In this document: positions 47,420-60,308 of the stretch, piece by piece
How positions within the stretch are numbered: position 1 is the stretch's first letter
Layout: every line of letters begins with the position of its first letter
DNA from: Euborellia annulipes
Taxonomy: Eukaryota; Arthropoda; Insecta; Dermaptera; Anisolabididae
Length of the DNA: 64,000 bases
Assembly: GCA_023213315.1 (NCBI GenBank)
Contig: JAKCPI010001826.1
Coordinates: 62,001 to 126,000, forward strand
Direction: 5' to 3'
Program-made: the position numbers and the translations under genes
The notes under the pieces: model-generated
The model's database searches: none
What the model was told of the DNA's origin: nothing
Seen by the model: only the letters and a program-made list of their open reading frames with translations

Positions 47420-47840
47420 TATACAATTAAATATTTATTAATTCATATAACCGAAAAAATAAGGTTGTGCCGCCGGGAGCCGAACCACGGATCCTCAGAT
47501 TTGTACTCAGAGTGCCCTAACACTGGACCACAGCATGACATTCGGATATATGAAGTTCACTTATGAACTCACTTGGAAAGCAAATTTAGTCATCAGAAGA
47601 AATGGACCCACAAATTTCTCCCTCGACCAGGTGCAATCCAGATGGAATAATTGAGGAGACCTCAATTTTAATTAATTAATAAATAAGCAATTATATATAA
47701 TATTTAAGATATTATATATATCGCTGTGGTCCAGTGGTAGGGCACTCTGAGTACAAATCGGAGGATCCGTGGTTCGATCCCGGCAGCACAACCTTATTTT
47801 TTCGGAGATATGAATTAATAAATATTTAATTGTATAAATT
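47420..47840. repeat. Foldback of two head-to-head tRNA-like sequences
   Basis: Arms AATATTTATTAATTCATATA and complement. On the left arm (47460-47537, minus) and right arm (47720-47793, plus) is a tRNA-like module with TGTGGTCCAGTG(G/T)TAGGGC as box A and CCGTGGTTCG as box B. The anticodon-like stem TCTGA/TCGGA closes a loop GTACAAA. The T arm is degenerate, so these are unlikely to be working tRNAs. Confidence 0.7.
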
Positions 47841-47849
47841 TCGCGGCTC

Positions 47850-50337
47850 ATATACGCGATATATATAATTTCTTAAATATTATATATAATTTCTTATTTA
47901 TTAATATTATACAAGTTCTTTTAAAGCACCCAGTACTTTGAACACTTTCCCTCTCTAATGGCTCAGCAAAAAGTGGGTCAGAAGTCTTTTTTTTTTTAGA
48001 TATTCTGGTCATTATAGAGCGATATTATGTATACGGAGCCGGGAGGTGGATCAAGATGTCTCTTTTGGAAGTTGAGATTCACAATGGTGGCATTGTGCTC
48101 CCGTTCGGCTTTGTGTCTCCTCCCCTCCTGTTCATCATTTCACACCAGACAGACATTAGAAACACAACGAGTGCCCCGAAAAGTTGCTCTATTCAAAGTG
48201 AACTAACAAATAAATTCCAACAACTTTTTAAGCTCAGTCATCTTTGTTATTGCTATAAAGAAATATTGAGGTGCTCCTAAAAAGCGATTTACTTTATAGC
48301 AAGATTAAATTTACTTGGTGAAATTTTATATTCTTGAAATAGAACAGTATTTGCAGACAAAATGAATAGTAAAAGAAATTTTATTAATAAAAACGAGAGT
48401 AACTTATGAAAGGGATTCTGGAAATTATTTCAATTGTAATTAAAATATGATTAGATTATTTGGATTTTTTTTTTCTTTTACTTAATAATATAAAGTTTCC
48501 ACAAAGTTTTCATAGTGAAAGGCATTAACAAGTTCTAAAATATGAACTAACATAAAGAATTATTAATTCTAAATGGATCAATGAATTTTTTTTTTTATAA
48601 AACTTAAAAGCAAATTCACTTTTTTTTTTTACTTCTGAATAACTCATATTAAATTAAAATTCAAAAAGTTTGAAAAAATCTAATTATTTTCTTTTTAGTT
48701 ATTAATTGGTAGACTTTACAAAATCTGAACATGAAGGGTAAAAGCTCCCCTAATTTTTTTTCCCCCAAATCGAACCTTTTTATAACTAAACGAGAACTAA
48801 TTCCCCTTAATTTCAGCTTGGATGCCTGGCACGACTAGGGACTTTTTTCTAATTATGACGTCACATTAGTAAAAACCGCATCAATAGATTTTCAAGTTGT
48901 TTTATTTTATTTTATTTTTTATTCTTTTCTACTGAGTTGATAAATGACGTCCCCCTCGTCTTCTTTGTTTAGATGGAAATCTTTTCAAATCAGACAAGAT
49001 AAACTAGTTAGTTGTAAATGGAAGTGAACCACGCGATGCCTAATGCCCTTAATGTTTGTTGGTTTTGATTTCGGGAGATAAATTTTATATGTCCCCTATG
49101 AAAAATTAATAATGCCCAATCAACATTTTTTTCATTTGGCGAAATCAGAAAATTCAACGGAGTATTTATTATTTGTTAAAAATAAATTCATTTGTCATTT
49201 TAAAAAATTTTCCCAGATTTATATTTATTATAGCTGCCGGTGTATATTTTTTAATTTATAAAATTTTTTTCTCTTTGGGTTCGCCGAATTAGTTCACTAA
49301 TTTTTCAATTTAATGTCAAAAAACTTGTTCAATAGCATTCTTTTTATTATTTATATATTAAAATAAATTTGCTTTATAATTCCATTAAATCTGGATCGTG
49401 AATCATTGAGTCTTTTTAAATCACTTTCATGATTATCAAAATGATAATTAACTGATTTGAGCAATGGAAGGTACCGGTTTTTCCAAGTAGACATTTGTTT
49501 CTCTTTATTTAAAACATCCCTTATAAATAGGCATTTAACTTATCTTCTTTGTGATGTCTTTGCCTAATTACAAGGCGCTCTTGATTGGTGGCGTCGCATA
49601 TGTCGAACGAGTTGAATTCTTACTTTCGGTCACGGCAGTAGCTAATATTTGTTAATAAAATATTGTTGCCAGCTCATAGTAGACGGATGTCGCGTCGTAC
49701 TTAATAAAATTATAGAAATTTGACGAAAACTAAAATTTCAAAAACTTAAAAATTTCCGTTTTCCGACAAGAAGAAGCCAACCAATTTTTAATTATTTTGC
49801 ATCGTTTTTCTTCTGGAGGTATTCAATTTCACTCCCAAAATGTTTTCATTTTCAAAATTATAAAAGTTTTGGTAAGTGAGGTTTGGAGGACAGCAGCCAG
49901 GAAGGTAGCCTCTATTTAATAAAACAGACTCCTTTAACAAAACGTTTCGGCTAATTTTAATTGCGCCATCTTCAGTTGTTGTAGCTGTATAAAAAGAAGA
50001 TGGCGCAATTAAAATTAGCCGAAACGTTTTGTTAAAGGAGTCTGTTTTATTAAATAGAGGCTAACTTCCTGGCTGCTGTCCTCCAAACCTCACTTACTGA
50101 TATCTCACAGCCACATCTCTCCAATTATAAAAGTTTTTTGCATATTATACCTATATGTGTGAGATGTTACCCCAACGGTATTCACTCTTTAAATGAATGC
50201 CATTGAACAAAATTATTATGTCCCCATTCTCCAAAATTTTCTAGCTCCCTCCCCCTCTAACCGAAAAAAATAGATTCTGGGTACAGGCCTGATAGAGGTG
50301 AAATTATTAAAACCACCCATGAGTTTTATCAGATTAT
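47850..50337. other. Mostly unique AT-rich sequence
   Basis: A 74-codon open frame starts at 48056 in a short GC-richer patch with a reasonable start context, but it has no recognisable domain or splice site support. The foldback at 49905-50085 is listed separately. Nothing else was recognised. Confidence 0.4.
49905..50085. repeat. Compact foldback with hammerhead-like motif
   Basis: Arms share GGCTAATTTTAATTGCGCC and CAGCAGCCAGGAAG. The left arm (49943-49975, minus) reads CTGAAGATGGCGCAATT, then AATTAGCCGAAACGT. In the right arm (49994-50027, plus) the CTG start has changed to AAG. Stem II can pair in both. Confidence 0.75.
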
Positions 50338-50835
50338 TTTTACTTTCTCTTACCCTATATATGAAATATATAGAAAGAAAGTAATCGATTCATGTCAGAA
50401 ATTTGATGTCGAGATTTTGATGGATCTTCACGTTTTAAGTAAGGTCCCCTGAACCCACATAAGTGGTTTTCGCTGCCTATGGGTCTGTGAACAAAATATC
50501 TCAGGAACTAAAAGAGCTACGAGGTTGAAATTTTATATTTAAGTTAGACACCCTCCCAAGGGGTGGAAATAAGCTTTTGAACAAAATCGGCCAAAAAGTA
50601 CTAGTACTTTACTGATGTACTTTTTCAGTTTTTTTGATTTTCTCAAAATTCGCTCCAGCGATTTTGTTTAAAATTCATAAATTAACTATTTTTTAGATGC
50701 TCTTTAAAATATATATCAGTGATATTTTTCGTTGAAATCGTTTGAAGTGCACTTTACTGATGTACTTTTTCAGTGTTGCACAACTAAATATATCTCGACA
50801 CAAAAAATCTGGTGTGCCAGTCACACCAGATTTTT
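50338..50835 (+). mobile_element. Twin-hairpin copy, internally deleted
   Basis: Starts TACTTTCTCTTACCC with the AT hairpin. The end hairpin is reduced to AATCTGGTGTG and CCAGTCACACCAGATT. Confidence 0.8.
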
Positions 50836-51085
50836 TTTTATAACTAATATGAATAACTTCATTGAAACTGTCTAAAACTGAATTGTTGAAATATCAGAAA
50901 TTTCCATTAAAAAATGTTCATATTTTTTTTAAATAATAAAATAATCATTTTAGTACGAACATGTGGTTGATTTAATATCGTCTATCTTTGTACTTATATT
51001 GCAATATTTCGAATATTTTAAAATTAGGTCATATGTTGAGCCTGAGAAAGCGAGAGAGAGATAGAGAAATAAGATAATGTCACCT

Positions 51086-51159
51086 GGCCCATTAGCTCAG
51101 TTGGTTAGAGCGTCGTGCTAATAACGCGAAGGTCGTGGGTTCGATCCCCCCATGGGCCA
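51086..51159 (+). tRNA. tRNA-Ile(AAT)
   Basis: A 74-nt cloverleaf: acceptor GGCCCAT/ATGGGCC, D arm GCTC...GAGC, anticodon stem TCGTG/CGCGA with loop CTAATAA (AAT), T loop TTCGATC. There is one mismatch in the T stem. A T run directly downstream serves as Pol III terminator. Confidence 0.95.
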
Positions 51160-52631
51160 ATTTTTTTTTTTAATAAATAAAAAGTATATTAAATTAACAG
51201 TTTTATTTTAATTTTATTAAAAATAATATTTAATTTAACAAATTTGTTAGTATGTATACTATATTAGTATAATACTTGTCAAGTCCGAGTCGTGATAATC
51301 TTTGAATATTAATATTTTATACAATAAGTTATTTAGAGATCTAGAAAATTATTTAACTATTTTAATATAATAAAGGGGAAATGTCTTAATTAAAGGTGAT
51401 TATTCAAAAATATTTTATTTTAGCTAAACGATTCATAACGATTTGTCTAAATAGCTCTGTGCTATTAATCTCCTTGAATTAAAAAAAAATCATGTTAGAA
51501 TAAGCTTAATAATGTTAGAAATCAGAGACATAAATAAAAATTTCGCCATTCTTTACTTTCTGGCTCCTAAACTCCTTACCAACATTCATTTTTTTCTCGG
51601 ATATAAAGGATACGAATAATAAAAAAAAGTGTGCCATCATGGCATCTTCTTGTTCGTTTCTTTTAATATAATAGTCCTATATATCTATATCGATAGAACT
51701 CTTTTAACACAATTTATCTTTCATCTCGACTGCATAATAGGGATGCTACATCCATACAAATGGCGGCTGAATAGGCTCCCATCTTGGAACATACATCATA
51801 TGACAGAGAACATGTTTCCAGCCATTTTCATTCAACCTGCCGATATAATAAAAAAGCGGCTGTCGTTTAAAAATAGATTAATTCAAAAAATTTTAACGTA
51901 ATTCAAATCTCACGACATTATAATATGGATCTTTTAGATGGGAATGACAAAGAAAATTTATTTTGAATATTCTGATATAAAGGCTTAGATAATTAATTTT
52001 TAATTAATAAATCAAAATATTACTAGAAAACAGAATTTAAGATTTTATGTAGCTCTAAAGTAAATCAATAGAATAATAAATACAACGTACGATAGTATCG
52101 AATAAATTATTAGTAGACCCATTTTATTATTATTTGAAATTCCTATCGGGATCCCCGTTTATTTACCTGAGTGCTTTTGTGCACGGAGACACACACCTCA
52201 AACCCAACCGGCCGTAGCCACCTACCGGGACCCCGTGAAGTTACATTTATTTCTTATCTCTAACTCCTCCTCCTCCTGTGTTCATTTATAGCTAGTGAGC
52301 TAATCCTTATTTCTTGTTTCACCCGGCTACTTTTATCCAACCTCTTCTGAGCTAGGGAGGATGTCCTATTTGAGGAGGGACTCTTCCTTAGCACCGGCGT
52401 TTAGCCTAGAAGAATGCATCAATGAGAAGAAATCTTCTTTACGTTCCTTCCTTAGACGGGATTATGTCACTGTATTAACATAGTCTGGCCATAGATGGAC
52501 TAGATGCAGATTGGCCGGAAGCAAAATCGGCCATTTTGTTTTCAAACATGCCTATAAAAAAAAATATAAAAATATTTTTTTCTCCTTATTTAACATATTA
52601 AAATTTCATGTTTTCCTTTTTTTAATTGTAA

Positions 52632-52662
<31 letters not shown>

Positions 52663-52745
52663 TTTTTTTTTTTAACACGCTTTTTTAAATGCTTTTATTT
52701 AACTTACTCTTTCAAGGTCACCAACTTTATGGCTTTGTTAAGGAC
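51160..52745. other. Intergenic, nothing firmly recognised
   Basis: A GC-balanced patch at 52140-52480 stands out but matches no family I know. A (TA)n run lies at 52628-52656. Short frames (for example 51629-51901) lack domain support. Confidence 0.4.
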
Positions 52746-53870
52746 ACTTCCCGATGAGCTAGAGGTGTGAAATTTGATATTTAAGAGTCATTTTTGATGA
52801 CGCAAATTGTGAGTTTGGTTTTACCAAAATGGACCAAACTAATGTGGTACTTTATTTGAAACCCTTCGTGAATTAATGTAATTTCAAAAGACTTCCCGAT
52901 GGGCTAGAGGTGTGAAATGTAATACTTAAGAGTCATTTTTGATGATGCCACTATATGGTGGTTTTGATCAAAATAGACCAAACTAATGTGGTACTTTATT
53001 TGAAACCCTTCGCGAATTAATGTAATTTCAAAAGACTTCCCGATGGGCTAGAGGTGTGAAATGTAATACTTAAGAGTCATTTTTGATGACGCCACTATAT
53101 GGTGGTTTTGATCAAAATAGACCAAATTAATGTGGTACTTTATTTGAAACCCTTCGCGAATTAATGTAATTTCAAAAGACTTCCCGATGGGCTAGACGTG
53201 TGAAATGTAATACTTAAGAGTCATTTTTGATGACGCCACTATATGGTGGTTTTGATCAAAATAGACCAAACTAATGTGGTACTTTATTTGAAACCCTTCG
53301 CGAATTAATGTAATTTCAAAACTTCCCGATGGGCTAGAGGTGTGAAATGTAATACTTAAGAGTCATTTTTGATGACGCCACTATATGGTGGTTTTGATCA
53401 AAATAGACCAAACTAATGTGGTACTTTATTTGAAACCATTCGCGAATTAATGTAATTTCAAAAGACTTCCCGATGGGCTAGAGGTGTGAAATGTAATACT
53501 TAAGAGTCATTTTTGATGACGCCACTATATGGTAATTTTGATCAAAATAGACCAAACTAATGTGGTACTTTATTTGAAACCCTTCGCGAATTAATGTAAT
53601 TTCAAAAGACTTCCCGATGGGCTAGAGGTGTGAAATATAGTACTTAAGAGTCATTTATGATGACGCCACTATATATGGTGGTTTTGATCAAAATAGACCA
53701 AACTAATGTGGTACTTTATTTGAAGCCTCACGCAAATAATGCCCTATTAACTATAGTTTTGAATTTTGATATTTACGAGTCATTTTTTTTATGATAATGC
53801 ATAATTTTTCAATTGAACCAAATCAATACAGGCCAAACTAATGTGGTACTTTATCATATTGATGATTTTT
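52746..53870 (+). repeat. 144-bp satellite array, seven units plus a decayed one
   Basis: Units start at 52746, 52891, 53035, 53179, 53321, 53465 and 53609 (ACTTCCCGATGGGCTAGAGG). Spacing is 142-145 bp. Each contains AGAGTCATTTTTGATGACGC and AATGTGGTACTTTATTTGAA. The inner copies are almost identical; the first and the last (about 53750-53870) are diverged, as expected of homogenisation by unequal exchange. Confidence 0.95.
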
Positions 53871-53896
53871 GATAAGACTAAAAGACTAAAAAGCTT

Positions 53897-54206
53897 AAAA
53901 TAAAAATAAAATAAAAAAAAGATTTTTAAAAAAATGCTTTTATTTAAATTGAACTAAAAAGAGAGAAATAAGAAAGAAATAATTTAATTGTTCTTGTTAA
54001 AATTTTTTAATATTTATGACTTAAAATAAAAGCGTGGGGCGCGAGCCTCGGAATCACTTCGAAGCGCCCCACGCTTTTATTTTAAGTCAAATATTAAAAA
54101 ATTTTAACAAGAACAATTAAATTATTTCTTTCTTATTTTCTCTTTTTAGTTCAATTTAAATAAAAGCATTTTTTTAAAAATCTTTTTTTTTATTTTATTT
54201 TTATTT
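53897..54206. repeat. Foldback, 145-bp arms
   Basis: Arms are nearly perfect reverse complements, both with AAAATAAAAGCGTGGGGCGC near the 20-base centre. Part of the outer arm (AAATGCTTTTATTTAA) also occurs just before the satellite at 52688, so satellite and foldback may be one mobile unit. Confidence 0.9.
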
Positions 54207-54226
54207 CTCATTTACACACACATACA

Positions 54227-54588
54227 CAGTAGCGTAGCCAGGATTTCTGTTTGGGGGGGGCCCAAAATTTTTTGAACCCCCCCCCCTCCCCCTTTTCCAA
54301 GAAACTTAAAGTGGAGAAATTTTTTTTTAGATAATATAATAATTATAAATAAAAAACAAATAAAAAAAAATTTTTTTCTTGAAATAAAAAATAATTTTAA
54401 TACAAAATTCGTAAATATTAGATTTTTTCAATTATTTATAAGTTTTTTTTTTAGATTTTAGAATTTAGGAGAGTTAATAAAATAATTATTTAAAAAAAAA
54501 ATCATTAGGGAAAACAATAGGTATTTTTTTGTTTTGGAGAAGGCTTTGGGGGGGCCCGGCCCCCTGGGCCCCCCTGAATACGCCACTG
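54227..54588. mobile_element. hAT-type MITE with perfect 8-bp TSD
   Basis: Begins CAGTAGCGTAGCCAGG and ends TGAATACGCCACTG. CACATACA is duplicated exactly on both sides. Ends are GC-rich; the interior is AT-rich and non-coding. Confidence 0.95.
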
Positions 54589-55050
54589 CACATACACACA
54601 GTCTTTTCTGCAAATTAGACCATTTTTAAAGGCTACAAATAAATTGTAAGTTAATCTATTTTTTTTTGTTTTATTTAAAATAAATTAATTTACTTACTAT
54701 TTGTTTTGTGGTTATTGTGCCGCTTTTAATTCAATCAACTTTTAAATCTATTTATCTTTAAAATATTTAAATATAATATATAATGAAACTTAATAATGGA
54801 TTTATTTATTATAATTAAATAAATTAATAAATAGGTTAATATTTTAATTTAATATATTTATTTAAAATCATAGTGAATTTTGACATAGATATATTTTGAA
54901 AATATGAGGTTATGTTGCAAATGAACTTATCAAAACCTTCATCTCCGATCTGCTCCATCACACCAATAATCACGTTTTTCCTTTAATATCTTGAAGCAAA
55001 TACAAATTTGCAATTGTTAAAAATAGTTTAAACTTCTCTACAACTCTACA

Positions 55051-56454
55051 ATATATGAACCCCTGTTATTCAATGGTGTGTCAAAGACCAAATATCGAGT
55101 TTTGAGAAAATCAACATTAAAGTTTTTTCTGATTTAAATTGTTTTTATTAGATTATATATCATTTTTTTGTCAATTGTGCAAGTAAATACTGTAATTATG
55201 GCAGATATTCATAAATTATCTCTAAAAATATGACTAATTTAGAGAAAAAAAATAAAATATAAAAAATTATTTTTACAAAATTCTCTATGTGCGATATATA
55301 TTTGTAAATAATGCTTCAAAGTCCCTTGACCCATGATTGAAAAATTCTCTAAGTCCAATTATATTTGCAAAAATGCTTCAAAGTCTCTTTATATTTAATA
55401 CTAGTAGCATAGAAACTTTTTATCAAAATCACATTCATCAATTTTAAATAGTATTAATATTTTAAAATTAAATACAAAGTGATAACAAAATTTTCTCATC
55501 AATTAATTTCTGAATAAATAGCTTGGAAACAGTAAATCAAAGTTATAATAATGAAATAGACTTAATATTACGGCCACTTCAACCTAACCTAACCTAATAT
55601 TATTTATTTTGTTGTCTTTTCGAAATCGCACTGATCCTCATCCTCATCTTCATTTTCATTATCAGGAATAATATCAAAAAATTAAATTTTGACGTCTACG
55701 AATTCAGAGAAAATTTTCTCATTTTTCAAAAAAAAAAAATGATTTTTGTTTATTTAAGGGAAAAAAAAATATATATAATATTATTTGGTAAATAACTTTT
55801 TATTGGTTGTTAAAATCACACTGGTTAAAACTCAATTAAACGATATTAATTTATTGTTAATTGGAAAATTATATATATATATATATATAGTTCATAGAAA
55901 AAGATAGAAAACATTATAGAATTAGGCTAAAAGAAAGTAAAAAATGAATTATAATATAACTATTGATAATTTTTGTAGGTTATGAAATACTTGTATTAAA
56001 TTTCAACAAATGGAATATAGTAATAGTGTATTGAATATATAAATTTGAAATAAATAAAATTAATATTTTCTTGAGTTTATATTAAATACCTCTAAACAAT
56101 AGCGATGCCGGTGTTCATAATTGAAAATACTTGGGGCATAAACGCAACAATATATCTCAAGCGTATAGTTGTTTACGATGTCTTGCACTTGACGCATAAA
56201 TGAAAAATTGTTCTTTTCAAATTAAGTATTACGAAACAACATGTTAAGTACATAAATCATTATTGAAAAATGTAAAATCCTGCATTGAAATATTGTAAAA
56301 ATAATTTTATGCTTTTACATTAAAAATAAATTTTTTTAGGACATATTTCATAAAAAATACTATTAATTAAAGCATTTGAAACAATATTCCATGCTTAACT
56401 CAATTTTGAATTTTTTGGTCTTTGACACACCATTGAATAACAGGGTTCATATAT
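55051..56454. mobile_element. 1.4-kb TIR element in left arm
   Basis: Inverted ends ATATATGAACCCCTGTTATT and GTGTGTCAAAGACC. A minus-strand frame near 55610-55690 has the acidic stretch DIIPDNENEDEDEDQCDFEK and a stop, possibly the decayed end of a protein. Contains (CCTAA)3 at about 55584. A short relative is at 27923-28181. Confidence 0.8.
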
Positions 56455-57115
56455 GAAATGAGTTATTCGATAAAATATTTACTTACTTCTCGTGAAGACA
56501 GTCATGAGAAAGTTCCGAATTTAATTATTTGTGCAATTTTAAACGGGAAATAAAAAAAGGTCAACGTTATTATAGACACTATTGATTTACAATTACAAAT
56601 AGAATATATGTAAATTATGATATTTCATTGAAATTATTTGTTTCTTTAATTACTCTTCGTAATGAGAGCCAGCGAATTGCATTTCAAAGTCCTCCACAAT
56701 TGCAACCGCTAGCTGGCGCTTCCGTCGCGCACCCTCCCAATACTCTTGTTTTTGTTTGAATTTGATTATATTTGAGTTTTCTTTTCGAGGAGTTCGCGCA
56801 TGCACCCGAGTTATTTACAAGATATTTGTAAATAACTGCAAAATCGTGTAAATAACACAACTCATATAAACCAGAAAATATAAAATTGTTGCTAAACCCT
56901 TTGGGAGTTCAAGGACACCGTAGGTGAGTATTGCGGCTAGTATATATGCATTAAAATATTACGATCTCGTTGGTGGGGTATAGCATCATTTTTTCCTCTC
57001 TAATAATTTTATTACATCATAAATAGGACCACACATTTATTGAATAAACAAACGATTGCTATTAAAATGACAACACACACACACACACACACACACCCTT
57101 CTCTCTTTTTTTATT

Positions 57116-58238
57116 ATTAATGGAATATTATTATTATTATTGCGTCACTTTACAATTGAATTTCAATTAAAGTTTAATTGTACGTGTAACGAACGAATTT
57201 GATTCATTTTAGAAACTTTACAATTATTGTTTTTTTTGTTAATCTTATGACTTTTATTCAACAGTGCCGCCGCCCTTCAATATTGGGCCCTATTAAAGAG
57301 TCAATTAGAGAGGAGGGAATTTGTTAAAAAATTTCTCTTTAATTGGTTAATTAAATACACTCTCTTATAGAACGGGAAGGGTGTCTATATAAATGAATCG
57401 CTCTCTCTGGCTTTTTACTTTTTTTTTATTAGTTAATCGGGTGATTATTTTAACCTATAATACCGAGCAATTATTGTGTATTTTATCGCTATTGAGAAAT
57501 CAAAGTGGAAATATTCATTTAGAGGCACATTTAAAAGAAATAAATATATATTTTTTTAAAGTCTTTAATCCATAGCAGTGGAGGGGGGGGGGGTAGCGGG
57601 GCATCTGCCCCTCCTCCCCAAGGGCTCTGATTTTTTTATTACTAGCTACTGCGCCCGCCTTCGGCGAAGTATAGGCAATACCAGTGGCGTAGCAAGGATT
57701 ATGGCGCCATGGAGCGACTCAACTGCTGGCGCCCCCCCTCGAACACTACCATCAACCGGTAACCGACACCCCACCCTACCACTGTAAAAAACGTTTGACC
57801 CCTCTGACCATATAAAATGTATGCTAATTACTGATAGACTACTATTCTTTACTAACAAGGAGATGGCAAGAATTGCGAAATCGCTTTTTAAATGAGACAT
57901 ACCTCATTCGATAGGGGAGGTTGAGGGTAGAAAAAGTCTAAAAGGGTTTGAGTGAATAGGCCTTAGTTTTCGAGAAAATCGCAGTGAAAGTTTCGCGCTC
58001 GTGTTAAATGCTTTAGGTATCTAATAGAGCCACTGCAAAGAGTGGACCATCATGGCTGCGCTGGCTAAGCAGTCTGTCTATGTTCTTACCTCCGTGGTTG
58101 ACAAACGGCGAGAGTTCAAATCTCGGCAAAAGCAAAGTTTTTTTTTATCGCTATATTTTTTTTTTTACAGTTTTATTAATTTTATTATTCTGAAAGGCAA
58201 TCAAAACAAATAATGGTGTCTAATTATTTTTCGTGCAT
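57116..58238. other. Spacer of the large palindrome
   Basis: Unique spacer. It has a G run with GGGCTCTGA (57583-57632, similar to 37680-37720), a CAGTGGCGTAGC hAT-like start at 57682, and a tRNA-like plus-strand sequence at about 58050-58135 (GGCTGCGCTGGCTAAGCAG and GAGAGTTCAAATCTCGGC). None is a confirmed gene. Confidence 0.5.
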
Positions 58239-58908
58239 AAATAAAAAAAGAGAGAAGGGTGTGTGTGTGTGTGTGTGTGTGTTGTCATTTTAATAGCAAT
58301 CGTTTGTTTATTCAATAAATGTGTGGTCCTATTTATGATGTAATAAAATTATTAGAGAGGAAAAAAATGAATGCTATACCCCACCAACGAGATCGTAATA
58401 TTTTAATGCATATATACTAGCCGCAATACTCACCTACGGTTGGTCCTTGAACTCCCAAAGGGTTTAGCAACAATTTTATATTTTCTGGTTTATATGAGTT
58501 GTGTTATTTACACGATTTTGCAGTTATTTTACAAATATCTTGTAAATAACTCGGGTGCGCATGCGCGAACTCCTCGAAAAAGAAAACTCAAATATAATCA
58601 AATTCAAACAAAAACAAGAGTATTGGGAGGGTGCGCGACGGAAGCGCCAGCTAGCGGTTGCAATTGTGGAGGACTTTGAAATGCAATTCGCTGGCTCTCA
58701 TTACGAAGAGTAATTAAAGAAACAAATAATTTCAATGAAATATCATAATTTACATATATTCTATTTGTAATTGTAAATCAATAGTGTCTATAATAACGTT
58801 GACCTTTTTTTATTTCCCGTTTAAAATTGCACAAATAATTAAATTCGGAACTTTCTCATGACTGTCTTCACGAGAAGTAAGTAAATATTTTATCGAATAA
58901 CTCATTTC

Positions 58909-60308
58909 ATATATGAACCCTGTTATTCAATGGTGTGTCAAAGACCAAAAAATTCAAAATTGAGTTAAGCATGGAATATTGTTTCAAATGCTTTAATTAA
59001 TAGTATTTTTTATGAAATATGTCCTAAAAAAATTTATTTTTAATGTAAAAGCATAAAATTATTTTTGCAATATTTCAATGCAGGATTTTACATTTTTCAA
59101 TAATGATTTATGTACTTAACATGTTGTTTCGTAATACTTAATTTGAAAAGAACAATTTTTCATTTATGCGTCAAGTGCAAGACATCGTAAACAACTATAC
59201 GCTTGAGATATATTGTTGCGTTTATGCCCTAAGTATTTTCAATTATGAACACCGGCATCGCTATTGTTTAGAGGTATTTAATATAAACTCAAGAAAATAT
59301 TAATTTTATTTATTTCAAATTTATATATTCAATACACTATTACTATATTCCATTTGTTGAAATTTAATACAAGTATTTCATAACCTACAAAAATTATCAA
59401 TAGTTATATTATAATTCATTTTTTACTTTCTTTTTAGCCTAATTCTATAATGTTTTCTATCTTTTTCTATGAACTATATATATATAGATATATAACTTTC
59501 CAATTAACAATAAATTAATATCGTTTAATTGAGTTTTAACCAGTGTGATTTTAACAACCAATAAAAAGTTATTTACCAAATAATATTATATATATTTTTT
59601 TCCCTTAAATAAACAAAAATCATTTTTTTTTTTTTGAAAAATGAGAAAATTTTCTCTGAATTCGTAGACGTCAAAATTTAATTTTTTGATATTATTCCTG
59701 ATAATGAAAATGAAGATGAGGATGAGGATCAGTGCGATTTCGAAAAGACAACAAAATAAATAATATTAGGTTAGGTTAGGTTGAAGTGGCCGTAATATTA
59801 AGTCTATTTCATTATTATAACTTTGATTTACTGTTTCCAAGCTATTTATTCAGAAATTAATTGATGAGAAAATTTTGTTATCACTTTGTATTTAATTTTA
59901 AAATATTAATACTATTTAAAATTGATGAATGTGATTTTGATAAAAAGTTTCTATGCTACTAGTATTAAATATAAAGAGACTTTGAAGCATTTTTGCAAAT
60001 ATAATTGGACTTAGAGAATTTTTCAATCATGGGTCAAGGGACTTTGAAGCATTTTTACAAATATATATCGCACATAGAGAATTTTGTAAAAATAATTTTT
60101 TATATTTTATTTTTTTTCTCTAAATTAGTCATATTTTTGAGATAATTTATGAATATCTGCCATAATTACAGTATTTACTTGCACAATTGACAAAAAAATG
60201 ATATATAATCTAATAAAAACAATTTAAATCAGAAAAACTTTAATGTTGATTTTCTCAAAACTCGATATTTGGTCTTTGACACACCATTGAATAACAGGGT
60301 TCATATAT
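58909..60308. mobile_element. 1.4-kb TIR element in right arm
   Basis: Inverted copy of 55051-56454, with ends ATATATGAACCCTGTTATTC and complement. The acidic mini-frame is on the plus strand here, about 59675-59758. Confidence 0.8.

Noticed and set aside
47460..47793. Two working tRNA genes
   Set aside because: The T arm does not pair properly and the anticodon loop is atypical; they are part of an inverted repeat.
48056..48280. A 74-codon open frame as a first coding exon
   Set aside because: Start context is fair, but there is no domain, no matching splice partner and no repeat-independent support.
52746..53870. CRISPR-like array
   Set aside because: Units are adjacent 144-bp tandem copies with no unique spacers, in a eukaryotic context; it is a satellite.
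55582..55600. (CCTAA)3 as an interstitial telomere tract
   Set aside because: Three units are too few; it occurs in both palindrome arms simply because they are copies.
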